A stretch of DNA of 64,000 nucleotides from Verrucomicrobia bacterium IMCC26134 (GCA_000972765.1 CP011265.1:3345001-3409000); one strand, 5' to 3'; counted from the stretch's first letter, positions 49,366-58,331 are shown. Program-made: numbers and translations. The notes: generated by a model from the sequence alone, not told the origin.

Positions 49366-50714
49366 TTTGCGCCCTTCTTTTTGGCGGCGAGATCCACCAC
49401 GGCGGAGCCGGTCGAGACGTAGCTTGCGGCGGTGGTGGCAACGGTCGAGTGCCCTAGGTGGCGGCGGGCGGCTTCGAGACCGGCGACAGCGTAAACGAAA
49501 CTGCCCGACAGCTTGCGGAGGGCGTGCAAAGGCGTGATGTCCGCCATGCCTTGCGTTTTGAGCCATGCGGTGAGCGGTGCCCACGCCTCGGCGCGGTATT
49601 CGTAACCGTAAGCGGCAAGCCTCGGTGCGGATCCGTTGAGCACGAAGGCGGCGGCGGGCTCGGCTTTGCGGCGAGCCTTCAACCGCTTCACCACGTCGGG
49701 CGGCAAGGGCACGGTGCGGAAAGACTCTTTGCTTTTCGGCCGGAAGTGCTCGGTGACGTCGATTCGCACGGTTCCGGCGGCGAGGTCAACGTGTGCCCAC
49801 GGCAGGGCGTCGGCTTCACCACGGCGGAGACCGGCGCAAAGTAGCAGGTCGAAGGCGGTGCGGGTGTCGGGGTCGAGACCGGCGGCGGCGGCATAGAGTT
49901 TGCGCGGATCCAGCTCGCAAACAAAGCGGCGGGTGGTGGCGGTGGCGGCGATGCCTTCAAACGGCAACGGTGAGGGCAAGGTGAGCGTCTTTCCTACCTC
50001 GGCAACGATTGCCTTGGAGAACAGGGCGCGGGCGTTGCGGAGGTGACTTGCCAGCGTGTGCGCACGGTGGTCTTTCGCCACCTCTCCGCCCTCGGCACGG
50101 GCGGCGTCGAGATCCTTTTTCTGCCAAGCCCTAACGTCGGCGGGGGTGATTTGGTCGAGGCGCACGGCGTCAACTTTCGCCGCCCACGCGAGGCGGTCGG
50201 CTCGCTTGTCGGACTTCGAGGCAATGCCGCGCACGCCTGCAATCACTCGGCGCAAGCAGGTCTGATACTTCGACAGGACAACAGGGCGCACGGTCGCAAC
50301 CGCCTTTGCGGCGGCGACGTAGTCGGCGAAGGTGCAAGCCTTGTCCGCCTTCGCTTCCGCCTTGGGGTGAAACTCGGCAAGTGCGACGTCGAGACCTTTG
50401 GACTTCACGTTTAACCAGAGTGCGCGGGCTTTACCGGCGGCGTCTGCTTTGTTGGCGGTGTCGAGGCAAACCCAGGTATCGCGCCCCTCGTCCCGAAAAC
50501 GGACGTAAAGCTCGGCGGTCGGCACGCCGCGAACGACACGCGGGGAGACCTTGTTTTTCCAATACTCAATGGACGATTTGGCGGCGCGGTCGGGCTCTCT
50601 TTCGGTCTTCGCAAGGTCGGCGGGGAAACGGGACACAACGGAAGTGTGTCCCGCTTGTGTCCCACTTTTTTCGTTCTCAACGTGTTTTTTGGCTTCGCTT
50701 GTGTTCGTTCTCAT
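49362..50714 (-). CDS. int: Tyrosine integrase of the island
   Basis: A 450-aa site-specific recombinase. The catalytic domain has FDLLLCAGLRRGEADALPWA (box I Arg), a Lys strand near SFRTVPLPPDVVKRLKARRK, LHALRKLSGSFVYAV (HxxR) and ARRHLGHSTVATTAASYVST (His and the Tyr nucleophile). The N-terminal half has a SAM-like core-binding domain. ATG 50714 is chosen over a TTG at 50765. The gene starts 82 bp from attR and reads inward, the standard layout for tRNA-targeting integrases. It leads the operon of four genes. Confidence 0.93.
   Translation of the reverse strand: MRTNTSEAKKHVENEKSGTQAGHTSVVSRFPADLAKTEREPDRAAKSSIEYWKNKVSPRVVRGVPTAELYVRFRDEGRDTWVCLDTANKADAAGKARALWLNVKSKGLDVALAEFHPKAEAKADKACTFADYVAAAKAVATVRPVVLSKYQTCLRRVIAGVRGIASKSDKRADRLAWAAKVDAVRLDQITPADVRAWQKKDLDAARAEGGEVAKDHRAHTLASHLRNARALFSKAIVAEVGKTLTLPSPLPFEGIAATATTRRFVCELDPRKLYAAAAGLDPDTRTAFDLLLCAGLRRGEADALPWAHVDLAAGTVRIDVTEHFRPKSKESFRTVPLPPDVVKRLKARRKAEPAAAFVLNGSAPRLAAYGYEYRAEAWAPLTAWLKTQGMADITPLHALRKLSGSFVYAVAGLEAARRHLGHSTVATTAASYVSTGSAVVDLAAKKKGAK
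50645..50672 (+). repeat. Right-end tandem TGTGTCCC site
   Basis: TGTGTCCC at 50645 and 50656, then ACTTTTTTC; the whole unit differs from 37670-37696 by one base and one extra T. It lies in the first codons of the integrase gene, about 130 bp inside attR. Confidence 0.6.
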
Positions 50715-50795
50715 GTTTGGTAAGTTGCTTGTAAGTAAGTTAAAAGTAAATGCTTTAGCGCACAATTACGAAAACTTGCGAATAGACAATGTAAC

Positions 50796-50854
50796 GACTT
50801 AAAATCTCTTGGCCGTAAGGCCGTGCCGGTTCGAGTCCGGCCGAGGGCACCACT
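50796..50854 (+). repeat. attR: right 59-bp direct repeat (tRNA-Leu 3' copy)
   Basis: Identical to 37552-37610. It is a tRNA 3' fragment only; no acceptor 5' half or D arm lies before it, so it is not a functional tRNA gene. Confidence 0.93.
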
Positions 50855-51074
50855 TTGCAATCCGATGAGGAGTATGTGACAGCTGGTCGTCACTTGGAAA
50901 CACATCACTTTAGGGAGAGTTTCTAATAGGCTTTTCTCGCGTCTGCCCCCACATTGGCGCAAGCTGATTTGCAATAAATTCGGCATATAAGTCCCCGCAC
51001 CGTTCGAACGGTGACCTCGGATTTTCCTGCCAACTTAAATCTCCCCTCCTTACAGTCCCGCCACCCGAAACTAC

Positions 51075-51452
51075 ATGGACCACGTTCCGATAAGCGTTTT
51101 TCTGGCCCCTCTTTTTCTACTATTTGAGGGATTGCAGCTGGTTGCTGCGGAAAAATTACTCGGGATCAAGCAGATCGAATCGGGTTTAGTGGAACGCGAT
51201 AAAGTCCCCGGTGAGGCCGTCGCAGTCTTTTGGTCACTCGGTATCATCGCCGAGGCCGCCTGGTGTCTTTGGCTGCTCGCCAACGATATCACACGTGTTC
51301 ACGCCGGGTGCGTGCTACTGATCAGCCTATTTGGTTTTTCCATGCGCAATAGCTGCCGGCTCAAGTGGGTGCTAGTAATCATGACCATCGAGGGCGCTTG
51401 CCGGATGGGGCTGATGGTCTCGATGCTGGGAAGTGCGTGGAGAAACCTATAA
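51075..51452 (+). CDS. Small integral membrane protein of unknown function
   Basis: A 125-aa protein with about four hydrophobic helices (VFLAPLFLLFEGLQLVAAEK, AVAVFWSLGIIAEAAWCLWL, AGCVLLISLFGFSMR, LVIMTIEGACRMGLMVSMLG). No family is recognised. It is the first chromosomal gene after the island and lies 49 bp before the amidase gene on the same strand, so the two may be linked. Confidence 0.65.
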   Translation: MDHVPISVFLAPLFLLFEGLQLVAAEKLLGIKQIESGLVERDKVPGEAVAVFWSLGIIAEAAWCLWLLANDITRVHAGCVLLISLFGFSMRNSCRLKWVLVIMTIEGACRMGLMVSMLGSAWRNL

Positions 51453-51501
51453 CCCATAGCACTGGAGATTTTTATAAAATATTAATAAAATTAAAAAGCC
51501 A

Positions 51502-51978
51502 ATGCCGTGGCCCGAGATTTCAATCCCTTCACCCAATCACGCCGTCACCCCGCCGCACGAGCGAATCGGTGTTTGTTTTCACCACACGGTGATACCCTTT
51601 GGCGAAACACTGGCGCTCATGCAGACGACCGCAAGCCGCGTAAGCTACCATGTGGTCATCTCCACGGACGGCACCCGGGCCCGGCTGGTGGCCGATCATC
51701 ACGTCGCCTGGCACGCCGGCGTATCCAGTTTCAAGGGACGAAATGCCGCCAATGCTTTTTTACTCGGTATAGCCTTTGCCGGGGACACCAGAAAGGACCC
51801 GCTCACCGCATCGCAAATTGCCTCCGCCTTGGAATGGATGGGACCGCGCTGGTCAAAATACCGATGGACGCTTGAATGGATAACCGACCACCGACAGGTC
51901 GCTCCGAATCGCAAGGACGATCTTAAGCCAGACGAATGGGCACGATTGCTTCAAGCTATCCGGTCGCACTTCGTTTAA
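51502..51978 (+). CDS. N-acetylmuramoyl-L-alanine amidase (Amidase_2)
   Basis: A 158-aa zinc amidase of the AmpD/PGRP type, which cuts the bond between MurNAc and L-Ala. Zinc ligands are seen in CFHHTVIPFG (His) and ITDHRQVAPNRKDD (His, with the usual K/D end). The substrate strands SYHVVISTDG and VAWHAGVSSF are typical. There is no signal peptide, so it acts in the cytoplasm (recycling) or needs another export route; phage endolysins look similar. Confidence 0.9.
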   Translation: MPWPEISIPSPNHAVTPPHERIGVCFHHTVIPFGETLALMQTTASRVSYHVVISTDGTRARLVADHHVAWHAGVSSFKGRNAANAFLLGIAFAGDTRKDPLTASQIASALEWMGPRWSKYRWTLEWITDHRQVAPNRKDDLKPDEWARLLQAIRSHFV

Positions 51979-52013
51979 ACAAAGAGGGCCATGTCCACCC
52001 TTCGTAAACCAGC

Positions 52014-52943
52014 CTAAACCTGTGTCTTGAAATACGCGATAGTGCGCTTCAAGCCCTCTTCGAGCGGCACCTGCGGCGCCCAATTATCGAGGTGTTTTTG
52101 GGCTAGAGTGATGTCGGGGCGGCGTTGCTTGGGATCGTCGCCGGGCAAGGGACGGTGAACGATCTTCGATTTACTGCCGGTGAGCTTAAGCGTGAGTTCG
52201 GCCAGTTCCAGCATGGTGAACTCGCCGGGATTTCCGATATTGATCGGCCCGGTTACGGTATTTTGAGTCATCAGACGCACGAAACCCTCGATAAGGTCGT
52301 CCACATAACAAAACGCCCGGGTCTGCAAGCCGTCGCCATAAATCGTGATGTCCTGACCACGCAAGGCCTGCACAATGAAGTTGGAAACCACGCGACCGTC
52401 GTTGGGATGCATGCGCGGTCCGTAGGTGTTAAAAATACGCACGATGCGGATATCGACCTGGTTTTGACGGTGATAATCCATGAATAGCGTTTCGGCCACC
52501 CGCTTGCCTTCGTCGTAACAGGAGCGGATGCCGATGGGATTCACGTTGCCCCAGTAGGACTCGGGCTGAGGGTGCACAACCGGATCGCCATAAACCTCAG
52601 ATGTGCTGGCCTGAAAGACGCGGGCCTTGGTGCGCTTGGCGAGGCCGAGGCAGTTAATCGCGCCCATGACGGAGGTTTTCACCGTCTTAATGGCATTATA
52701 TTGGTAATGCGGGGGCGAGGCGGGGCAGGCGAGATTATAGATCTGATCCACCTCGAACTTGAAGGGGTCTATCACATCGTGACGCACCAACTCGAAGTCA
52801 GGCCGGCCATGCAAATGAGCGATGTTGCTTTTACGACCGGTAAAAAAGTTATCGAGACAGATGACGTCGTGGCCATCCTTGAGCAAACGGTCGCAAAGAT
52901 GGGAACCCAGAAAACCTGCACCGCCGGTGACGAGAATACGCAT
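52014..52943 (-). CDS. uxs: UDP-glucuronate decarboxylase
   Basis: A 309-aa extended SDR that turns UDP-glucuronate into UDP-xylose for surface polysaccharides. NAD motif [25 protein letters not shown] near residue 82, the catalytic [20 protein letters not shown] with [20 protein letters not shown] (Tyr and Lys of YDEGK), and [18 protein letters not shown] are all present. These match UXS more closely than dTDP-glucose dehydratase or UDP-glucose epimerase. Confidence 0.93.
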   Translation of the reverse strand: MRILVTGGAGFLGSHLCDRLLKDGHDVICLDNFFTGRKSNIAHLHGRPDFELVRHDVIDPFKFEVDQIYNLACPASPPHYQYNAIKTVKTSVMGAINCLGLAKRTKARVFQASTSEVYGDPVVHPQPESYWGNVNPIGIRSCYDEGKRVAETLFMDYHRQNQVDIRIVRIFNTYGPRMHPNDGRVVSNFIVQALRGQDITIYGDGLQTRAFCYVDDLIEGFVRLMTQNTVTGPINIGNPGEFTMLELAELTLKLTGSKSKIVHRPLPGDDPKQRRPDITLAQKHLDNWAPQVPLEEGLKRTIAYFKTQV

Positions 52944-53011
52944 ATGAGTGTAGTGGAGGGGAAATAATTAAAACGGAAAGACAGAAAAACAAAGTGGCGA
53001 CATTGGCAAAC

Positions 53012-54148
53012 TTAGCGCGCCGCCGCTCCCTCTTCGTAACGCTTCACCCAGGCCAAATGCCAGGCGGCGTAGTCACCTGCCTCGATATGCGCTCGCGCCT
53101 GCGCCATGAGATCGAGGTAAAACGCGAGATTGTGAATGGTAAGCAAGGTGCAGCCCAGTATTTCCCCCGCGACCATCAAGTGCCTTAAATAGGCGCGCGA
53201 AAAGTTCGTGGCGTAATTAGCCACCTCAGGGTGAATCGGCCCGGCATCGGCGCGAAACCGTTCATTACGCAGGTTGAGCGGACCCTCAGGGGTGAAAACC
53301 AGCCCGTTGCGCGCCACTCGGGAAGGTAATACGCAGTCAAACATATCCACCCCGAGCGCGATCATCTTCAACAGCTGCGGTGGAGTCCCAAGTCCCATGG
53401 TGTAACGGGGTTTGTTAGCGGGCATATAAGGCGTGGTCGCCGCAACTTGCTTGAGCATTTCCGGCTCGGGCTCGCCCACACTCACTCCGCCGACGGCGTA
53501 ACCGGGAAAATCCAGCGCGGCCAAGGCCTCGGCCGCCTCACGCCGCAAGTCGTCGTAGGTCGAGCCTTGAATGATGGCGAAGACGTGGTGGCCGGCCGCC
53601 AGGAATCCGTTGTCAGTGGCGATTTGCTTGCACCGGGTCGCCCAGCGCAGGGAACGCGCGCAGGCAGCGGAAGTGGCTTCGCGTTCGCAGGGCCAGGGAG
53701 GGCACTCATCAATCACCATTGCGATGTCACTGCCAAGGTTGGCCTGGATCGCCATCACCTCCTGCGGACCGAGGAAGAGTTTTTTGCCGTCGAGATGGCT
53801 TTGGAACTCCACACCGTCGTCATGCATCTTGCGCAGCTTCGCCAAGGAAAAAACCTGAAACCCACCGCTGTCGGTCAGGATCGGACCATCCCAGCCCATG
53901 AACTTGTGCAAGCCGCCAAGCTCGCGCACCAGCTCACTGGTGGGGCGAAGATTCAAATGGTAGGTATTACCTAGGATGATCTGCGCACCGAGTTCGTGAA
54001 GCTGCGCCGGCGACACGGCCTTGACCGTGCCCTGAGTGCCTACCGGCATAAATATAGGCGTTTCGATCAAACCATGACGGGTGCGCAGCCGACCACGGCG
54101 GGCGGCGGTGTGCGTATCCGTTTTTAACAACTCAAAGTGATCGGGCAT
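53012..54148 (-). CDS. tgt: Queuine tRNA-ribosyltransferase lacking zinc cysteines
   Basis: A 378-aa enzyme that swaps G34 of GUN-anticodon tRNAs for preQ1, a step to queuosine. The start at ATG 54148 is set by the Shine-Dalgarno AAAGGTGG just upstream. Present are [25 protein letters not shown] (catalytic Asp), [26 protein letters not shown] and [14 protein letters not shown] (nucleophile Asp). Unusually, the zinc site PECDCYTC of other Tgt proteins is PEVANYAT here, so all three Cys are lost, while the His in LLTIHN remains. Length is normal and the frame intact. Confidence 0.93.
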   Translation of the reverse strand: MPDHFELLKTDTHTAARRGRLRTRHGLIETPIFMPVGTQGTVKAVSPAQLHELGAQIILGNTYHLNLRPTSELVRELGGLHKFMGWDGPILTDSGGFQVFSLAKLRKMHDDGVEFQSHLDGKKLFLGPQEVMAIQANLGSDIAMVIDECPPWPCEREATSAACARSLRWATRCKQIATDNGFLAAGHHVFAIIQGSTYDDLRREAAEALAALDFPGYAVGGVSVGEPEPEMLKQVAATTPYMPANKPRYTMGLGTPPQLLKMIALGVDMFDCVLPSRVARNGLVFTPEGPLNLRNERFRADAGPIHPEVANYATNFSRAYLRHLMVAGEILGCTLLTIHNLAFYLDLMAQARAHIEAGDYAAWHLAWVKRYEEGAAAR

Positions 54149-54268
54149 GCACCACCTTTCCCCATTATACCGCCCGCATCCAATCCTGAATTTTGCCCGC
54201 ACCCTGCGCCGCACGCTTGCCCCCGTGCCTTCCGTCACCTCACTGTTATCTCAAACTCCTTTCCGCGC

Positions 54269-54835
54269 GTGCTCCTCGTCATCGACAACTACGACTCGTT
54301 CACCTTCAACTTGGTCCAATACTTCGGCCAACTAGGCGTGGCGCAGCGCGTCTTCCGCAATAACGAGATTACGACGGCCGAGGCCATCGCGCTCAACCCC
54401 GAGCGCGTGCTCATCTCGCCCGGCCCGTGCTCACCTGCCGAAGCCGGTGTATCACTCGACATGATCGGTGCCTTCGCCGGCAAAAAGCCGATTCTCGGCG
54501 TCTGCCTCGGCCATCAGTCCATCGGCCATTATTTCGGTGGCCGAGTCGTCCGTGCCGACCGGCTCATGCACGGGAAAACCTCACCCATCCTGCACCAAAA
54601 CACCGACGTGTTCGCAGGGATGCCGCAGGGATTTCTCGCCACCCGCTACCATTCGCTCCTCGTCGAGCGCGCCACCCTGCCCGCTTGCCTCGCCATCACC
54701 GCCGAGACCGCAGAAGGCGAAATCATGGGCCTGCGTCACCGCGAACTCCCCGTCTGGGGCGTGCAATTCCACCCCGAGAGCATAGCCACCGAAAACGGCA
54801 TGCATATTTTAGAAAATTTCCTGGCCCTCAACTAA
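54269..54835 (+). CDS. trpG: Anthranilate / aminodeoxychorismate synthase glutaminase
   Basis: A 188-aa class I glutamine amidotransferase. It supplies ammonia to TrpE or PabB. Motifs: [29 protein letters not shown], the nucleophile elbow [15 protein letters not shown] (Cys), and [11 protein letters not shown] (His, Glu). I use the GTG at 54269 because it begins the conserved fold and gives the usual length; an upstream GTG at 54137 would overlap tgt. Neither trpE nor pabB is nearby, so trpG versus pabA stays open, and it may serve both. Confidence 0.88.
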   Translation: MLLVIDNYDSFTFNLVQYFGQLGVAQRVFRNNEITTAEAIALNPERVLISPGPCSPAEAGVSLDMIGAFAGKKPILGVCLGHQSIGHYFGGRVVRADRLMHGKTSPILHQNTDVFAGMPQGFLATRYHSLLVERATLPACLAITAETAEGEIMGLRHRELPVWGVQFHPESIATENGMHILENFLALN

Positions 54836-54863
54836 GCCGCCGCCGCCGCTCGCACCCTACACC

Positions 54864-55334
54864 ATGCGCTGCCCCAAATGCACCTCCATCGAGGACAAGG
54901 TCACCGACTCCCGCATCAGCCGCGAGGGCAACACGATCCGCCGCCGTCGCGAATGCCTAGAATGCGGACATCGTTTTTCCACCACCGAAACCCTCATCCG
55001 CGAGGGCGTTGTCGTCTTGAAGCACGACGGACGCCGCGAAGACTTCGATCGCGACAAACTCGTCCGTTCGGTCCGCTCGGCCTGCCATAAACGCCCCATC
55101 GACGCCGAGCGTATCAATATGCTGGTAGACGACGTCATGGATATCCTCGAGGCCCAGCACGACACCGAGATTCCCAGCACCGCCATCGGCGACGGAGTGA
55201 TGGTGCAGCTCCGCAAAATAGACCACGTCGCTTACGTGCGATTCGCCAGCGTTTATAAAGAATTCCGCGACGTCTCCGAGTTCATGCAAGAGATCAAAAC
55301 GCTTGGCCCCAAGCCTCCGGAGAACTCCATCTGA
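54864..55334 (+). CDS. nrdR: Transcriptional repressor NrdR
   Basis: A 156-aa regulator of ribonucleotide reductase genes. An N-terminal zinc ribbon (MRCPKCTSIEDKVTDSR and CLECGHRFSTTET) is followed by an ATP-cone (VVLKHDGRREDFDRDKLVRS). It senses ATP/dATP and represses nrd operons through NrdR boxes; none is obvious nearby. It lies 28 bp after trpG, and its stop codon shares a base with the next start (TGATG). Confidence 0.95.
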   Translation: MRCPKCTSIEDKVTDSRISREGNTIRRRRECLECGHRFSTTETLIREGVVVLKHDGRREDFDRDKLVRSVRSACHKRPIDAERINMLVDDVMDILEAQHDTEIPSTAIGDGVMVQLRKIDHVAYVRFASVYKEFRDVSEFMQEIKTLGPKPPENSI

Positions 55335-55861
55335 TGTCGGGAAAGTCCGCCGCCCCAGCCGAGACCGCGCGCGAAGAACTCCGTCGTCTGCATTTCATCA
55401 ACGCCCTCTTCGCCCGCCTCACCGGGCACGATCTCTACCTGGCGCAGCAGATCAATGACGCCATCGCCTTTAGCCTGACCGAGCTGACCGAGCAAATTCG
55501 CGAGCACCCCGAATCGGCCGCCCGCTACGACGACGCCTTCAACGCCGCCGCCGCCCGCCTGCTGACCCGTTTTTTCGCCGGCCAGCCAGGCCACGGCTTT
55601 TACCACTGGGATGCGCTCACCACGCTCACTTCGGCCACTCCCCTCTTCGCCCGAGTCGAATTAATGAGCGGCCTAAAAAAACTCGCCCCCTTCCGCGAGA
55701 GCACGCTGCTCATCACCAACCTGCGACCCGCCTTGCTCCCGCCCGCACAACGCGAGACCGTCCGCCGCCGTCGTGACTACGAGGAGGCGCTTGCCTACGT
55801 GCAAGACCTCGCGGCCGCCCGCACCGCACCCAGCGCCGATCTGCGACTGCTTTTTTTGTAA
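55334..55861 (+). CDS. Conserved-looking protein of unknown function
   Basis: A 175-aa soluble helical protein. Its start overlaps the nrdR stop by one base, so the two are translationally coupled. No domain is recognised. Visible features are REELRRLHFINALFARLTGH, a RYDDAFNAAAARLLTRFFAG helix and a basic RETVRRRRDYEEALAYVQDL near the end. No signal peptide or membrane segment is seen. Coupling to nrdR hints at a role in nucleotide metabolism, but that is speculation. Confidence 0.7.
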   Translation: MSGKSAAPAETAREELRRLHFINALFARLTGHDLYLAQQINDAIAFSLTELTEQIREHPESAARYDDAFNAAAARLLTRFFAGQPGHGFYHWDALTTLTSATPLFARVELMSGLKKLAPFRESTLLITNLRPALLPPAQRETVRRRRDYEEALAYVQDLAAARTAPSADLRLLFL

Positions 55862-55880
55862 TCGGTTTCAGAGCTGCTTT

Positions 55881-55913
55881 TCATTGGTCATTGGTCATTG
55901 AACATTGGACATT
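55881..55913. repeat. Short tandem CATTGG-type repeat
   Basis: TCATTGGTCATTGGTCATTG continues as AACATTGGACATT: four to five imperfect copies of a 7-8-bp unit between two genes. Its role is unknown; it may be a dispersed spacer repeat. Confidence 0.6.
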
Positions 55914-55944
55914 CGGCGATGGCGCGAGCCGCGCTGTCACTGCC

Positions 55945-56283
55945 ATGCCCACCCTATTCGAACGAATCATCGCCCGCGAAATCCCTGCGAACATCGAGCA
56001 CGAGGACGATCACTGCATCGTTATACACGACGTCGCTCCCGCCGCGCCCGTCCACCTCCTGATCATCCCTAAAACGGTGATACCTCGAGTCGGCGAGGCC
56101 ACTTCCGACCAGCAAGCCGTCCTCGGCCACCTCCTCCTCACCGCCGGCACCGTGGCCCGCAAACTCGGCCTCGCTCGAGGCTTCCGCCTGGTCATCAATC
56201 ACGGCCCCGATGCTTGCGAAACGGTGCCTCATTTGCATATTCACCTGCTAGGTCGGCGCCAACTGACCTGGCCCCCAGGTTAA
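55945..56283 (+). CDS. HIT-family nucleotide hydrolase
   Basis: A 112-aa HIT protein of the HINT/PKCI type, with LFERIIAREIPANIEHEDDH at the start, VHLLIIPKTVIPRVGEATSD, and the catalytic VPHLHIHLLGRRQLTWPPG (HxHxH). It hydrolyses AMP-linked substrates such as AMP-lysine. I start at ATG 55945, where the family begins. Size is normal. Confidence 0.92.
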   Translation: MPTLFERIIAREIPANIEHEDDHCIVIHDVAPAAPVHLLIIPKTVIPRVGEATSDQQAVLGHLLLTAGTVARKLGLARGFRLVINHGPDACETVPHLHIHLLGRRQLTWPPG

Positions 56284-56309
56284 TCCAACCCCTTCCCCCT
56301 ACCCGTGCC

Positions 56310-58331
56310 ATGTGCCATAAATGGTGTATCATGTCTTGCTTCATGGCTTTGGGGGTCTCGAATGTCCGCGCTGACTGGAAGGACGACGTCGGTTTCACCC
56401 GCCTGAACCAAACCTTCACTAGTGATGTGCCCAACGCACTGAGCGCCGGCGTCACCCAGGTAGAAGCCGGCTATACCACATCAGGCTACTATCTCCCTGA
56501 CACAGCCGACCTTCAATTCACCGGAAAAACCTTCACCGACAAAAGCACCAACAAGGTGGCAGGCGCATCCTGGCACGCCACAAATGTAGGGTATTACTAT
56601 TACGGCACGACCGGCAGCCTTATCCCCGCGACCACGGCCATCGACATATTTAAGGCCAATGATTGGGTAAACTCAATTCCTCTAACCGAATCACGCAAGG
56701 TTCAGAACCACAGCTGGATCATTGATGCCATCACCTCAAACATAGACGCGACGGTCACGACCTACGACAAACGCCTCGACTATATGATCACCACTTCGGG
56801 CTACGTGTGCGTAGTCGGAGTGAACAACGGAAGCACCAGCTCCATCGTCTTGCCTCAGCTTTTTTGCCAGGCCTACAACGTGATTTCCGTAGGGCTATCC
56901 AACGGCAACCACACGGCGGGTTTCACCGCCTACGATGGCACCGGTCGCATTAAACCTGAAATCGTGGCCCCCGAGCCAAACTACACCAGTTTCGCCACTC
57001 CGAAAGTATCCTCTGCCGCCGGGCTCCTGACCCAGAAAATCACTGCGGCACCCTACTCTCTCAGCGGAGCAAATATCCCTCTCGCAAGCAAAGCACTGCT
57101 CCTCGCCGGCGCCACCAAAGAGGAGTTCCCCGCGTGGGCGCGAACGACGACACGTCCACTCGATCTGCGTTATGGTGCAGGCGAGCTCAACATCCTGCTG
57201 GCCTATCAAACGCTGCTTGCGGGCCAAGTCACCGCATCGAGTAACTCAGTCGTCCCTGCGATCGGCTGGGCCGTTGCAAGCTCCAGTGGCTCACAAAACT
57301 ACTTTTTCGAGATACCATCGGGTTCAGTCGCCCCGCGCTTCTCTGCCGCCTTGATCTGGAACCGAATCGTAAGCTCAAATCTCACTACCAGCACCCTGGC
57401 CAACCTCGAACTGAAACTCTACAATGTTTACCAAGGCACCTTCACCTTAGGCACCTTGGCCGACTCAAGCGTCAGCACCGTCGATAATCTGGAACACATC
57501 TACCAGCCTTCACTCGCGCCCGGTCGATACGCGCTCCAAGTCAGTGCGGCCAGCGGCAGTGCATCCGCAGCCTACGCCCTCGCCTGGCGCACCTCGCCCA
57601 CCGTCACCGTAGCCACCACCGCCGCCGAAGCACGCGAGGCCGACGGCACACAGGGGCAGTTCACCCTCACCCGCACCGGCCCCACCACCTCGCCGCTCTA
57701 TGTCCCGCTCAACCTCGGAGGCACCGCCGTATCATCCAACCACTACACTACCCTGCCCGCCGGTGTCTTGATCCCCGCCGGCGCTTCGACCGCCGCCGTG
57801 CAGATCACCCCCGTCGCCGACGTTCTCGCTGAGGGCGACCGCACCGTCTCCCTCAGCGTCTCCACCGATTTCACCCTTTCAGCCGGTGCAAGCGCGAGCG
57901 CCAGCGTCACAGTCAAAGACAAACCCTACGACGCCTGGCGTTTCGCCAGATTCTCCGCCACTCAACTGGCCGATACTGCTATCTCCGGACCTTCCGCCGA
58001 TCCCGACGCCGACGGGCTCGGCAACCTGCTCGAATACGCATTCGCCCGCGATCCGCTCTCCGCCGACTCCCCCTCCGTCCTGCCCTCCGTTGCCATTGGC
58101 TTAGACGACCGCCTCACCCTCACCTATTTCCAAGCGTCCGATCGCGCCGACCTGCTCTTCACCTCCGAGTGGAACTCCGACCTTACCGGCACGTGGCAAA
58201 GTTCCGCCACCTACCTCACCGAAATCGCGCGCAACGCCACCGTGGGTGGCGTAAACGTCACGATCCGAGCCGAGGCCACCCTGACCGCGACACCGTTACA
58301 GTTCCTCCGCCTGCGCGTCACCCGCCCGTAA
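56310..58331 (+). CDS. Subtilase-like secreted protein (S8 fold, atypical)
   Basis: A 673-aa exported protein. The signal peptide is MCHKWCIMSCFMALGVSNVR-A. The S8 region (about residues 50-290) has ASWHATNVGYYYYG at the His motif, YNVISVGLSNGNHTAGFTAY, GRIKPEIVAP and TSFATPKVSSAAGLL at the Ser motif. At the Asp motif I see only VTQVEAGY, so the catalytic Asp may be missing or replaced by Glu. A Calx-beta-like domain (residues 455-555) follows, then the DPDADGLGNLLEYAFARDP module. It may be a weak or inactive protease. Confidence 0.75.
   Translation: MCHKWCIMSCFMALGVSNVRADWKDDVGFTRLNQTFTSDVPNALSAGVTQVEAGYTTSGYYLPDTADLQFTGKTFTDKSTNKVAGASWHATNVGYYYYGTTGSLIPATTAIDIFKANDWVNSIPLTESRKVQNHSWIIDAITSNIDATVTTYDKRLDYMITTSGYVCVVGVNNGSTSSIVLPQLFCQAYNVISVGLSNGNHTAGFTAYDGTGRIKPEIVAPEPNYTSFATPKVSSAAGLLTQKITAAPYSLSGANIPLASKALLLAGATKEEFPAWARTTTRPLDLRYGAGELNILLAYQTLLAGQVTASSNSVVPAIGWAVASSSGSQNYFFEIPSGSVAPRFSAALIWNRIVSSNLTTSTLANLELKLYNVYQGTFTLGTLADSSVSTVDNLEHIYQPSLAPGRYALQVSAASGSASAAYALAWRTSPTVTVATTAAEAREADGTQGQFTLTRTGPTTSPLYVPLNLGGTAVSSNHYTTLPAGVLIPAGASTAAVQITPVADVLAEGDRTVSLSVSTDFTLSAGASASASVTVKDKPYDAWRFARFSATQLADTAISGPSADPDADGLGNLLEYAFARDPLSADSPSVLPSVAIGLDDRLTLTYFQASDRADLLFTSEWNSDLTGTWQSSATYLTEIARNATVGGVNVTIRAEATLTATPLQFLRLRVTRP

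Larger units (their letters stand above)
37552..50854. mobile_element. tRNA-Leu integrated island carrying CRISPR-Cas9
   Basis: The element is defined by the 59-bp attL/attR repeat and a tyrosine integrase gene next to attR. In left-to-right order it holds a secreted protein gene, a relict reading frame, cas9-cas1-cas2, a tracrRNA, the CRISPR array, an origin-like region, then a minus-strand operon of primase-helicase, AlpA-like, unknown and integrase genes. There are no capsid, terminase or conjugation genes, so it resembles a phage satellite or an integrative plasmid that relies on another element for transfer. That lifestyle is inferred. Confidence 0.88.

Noticed and set aside
50796-50854. 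Second tRNA-Leu gene
   Set aside because: Only the 3' 59 bases are present; there is no 5' acceptor strand or D arm, so it is the attR copy.
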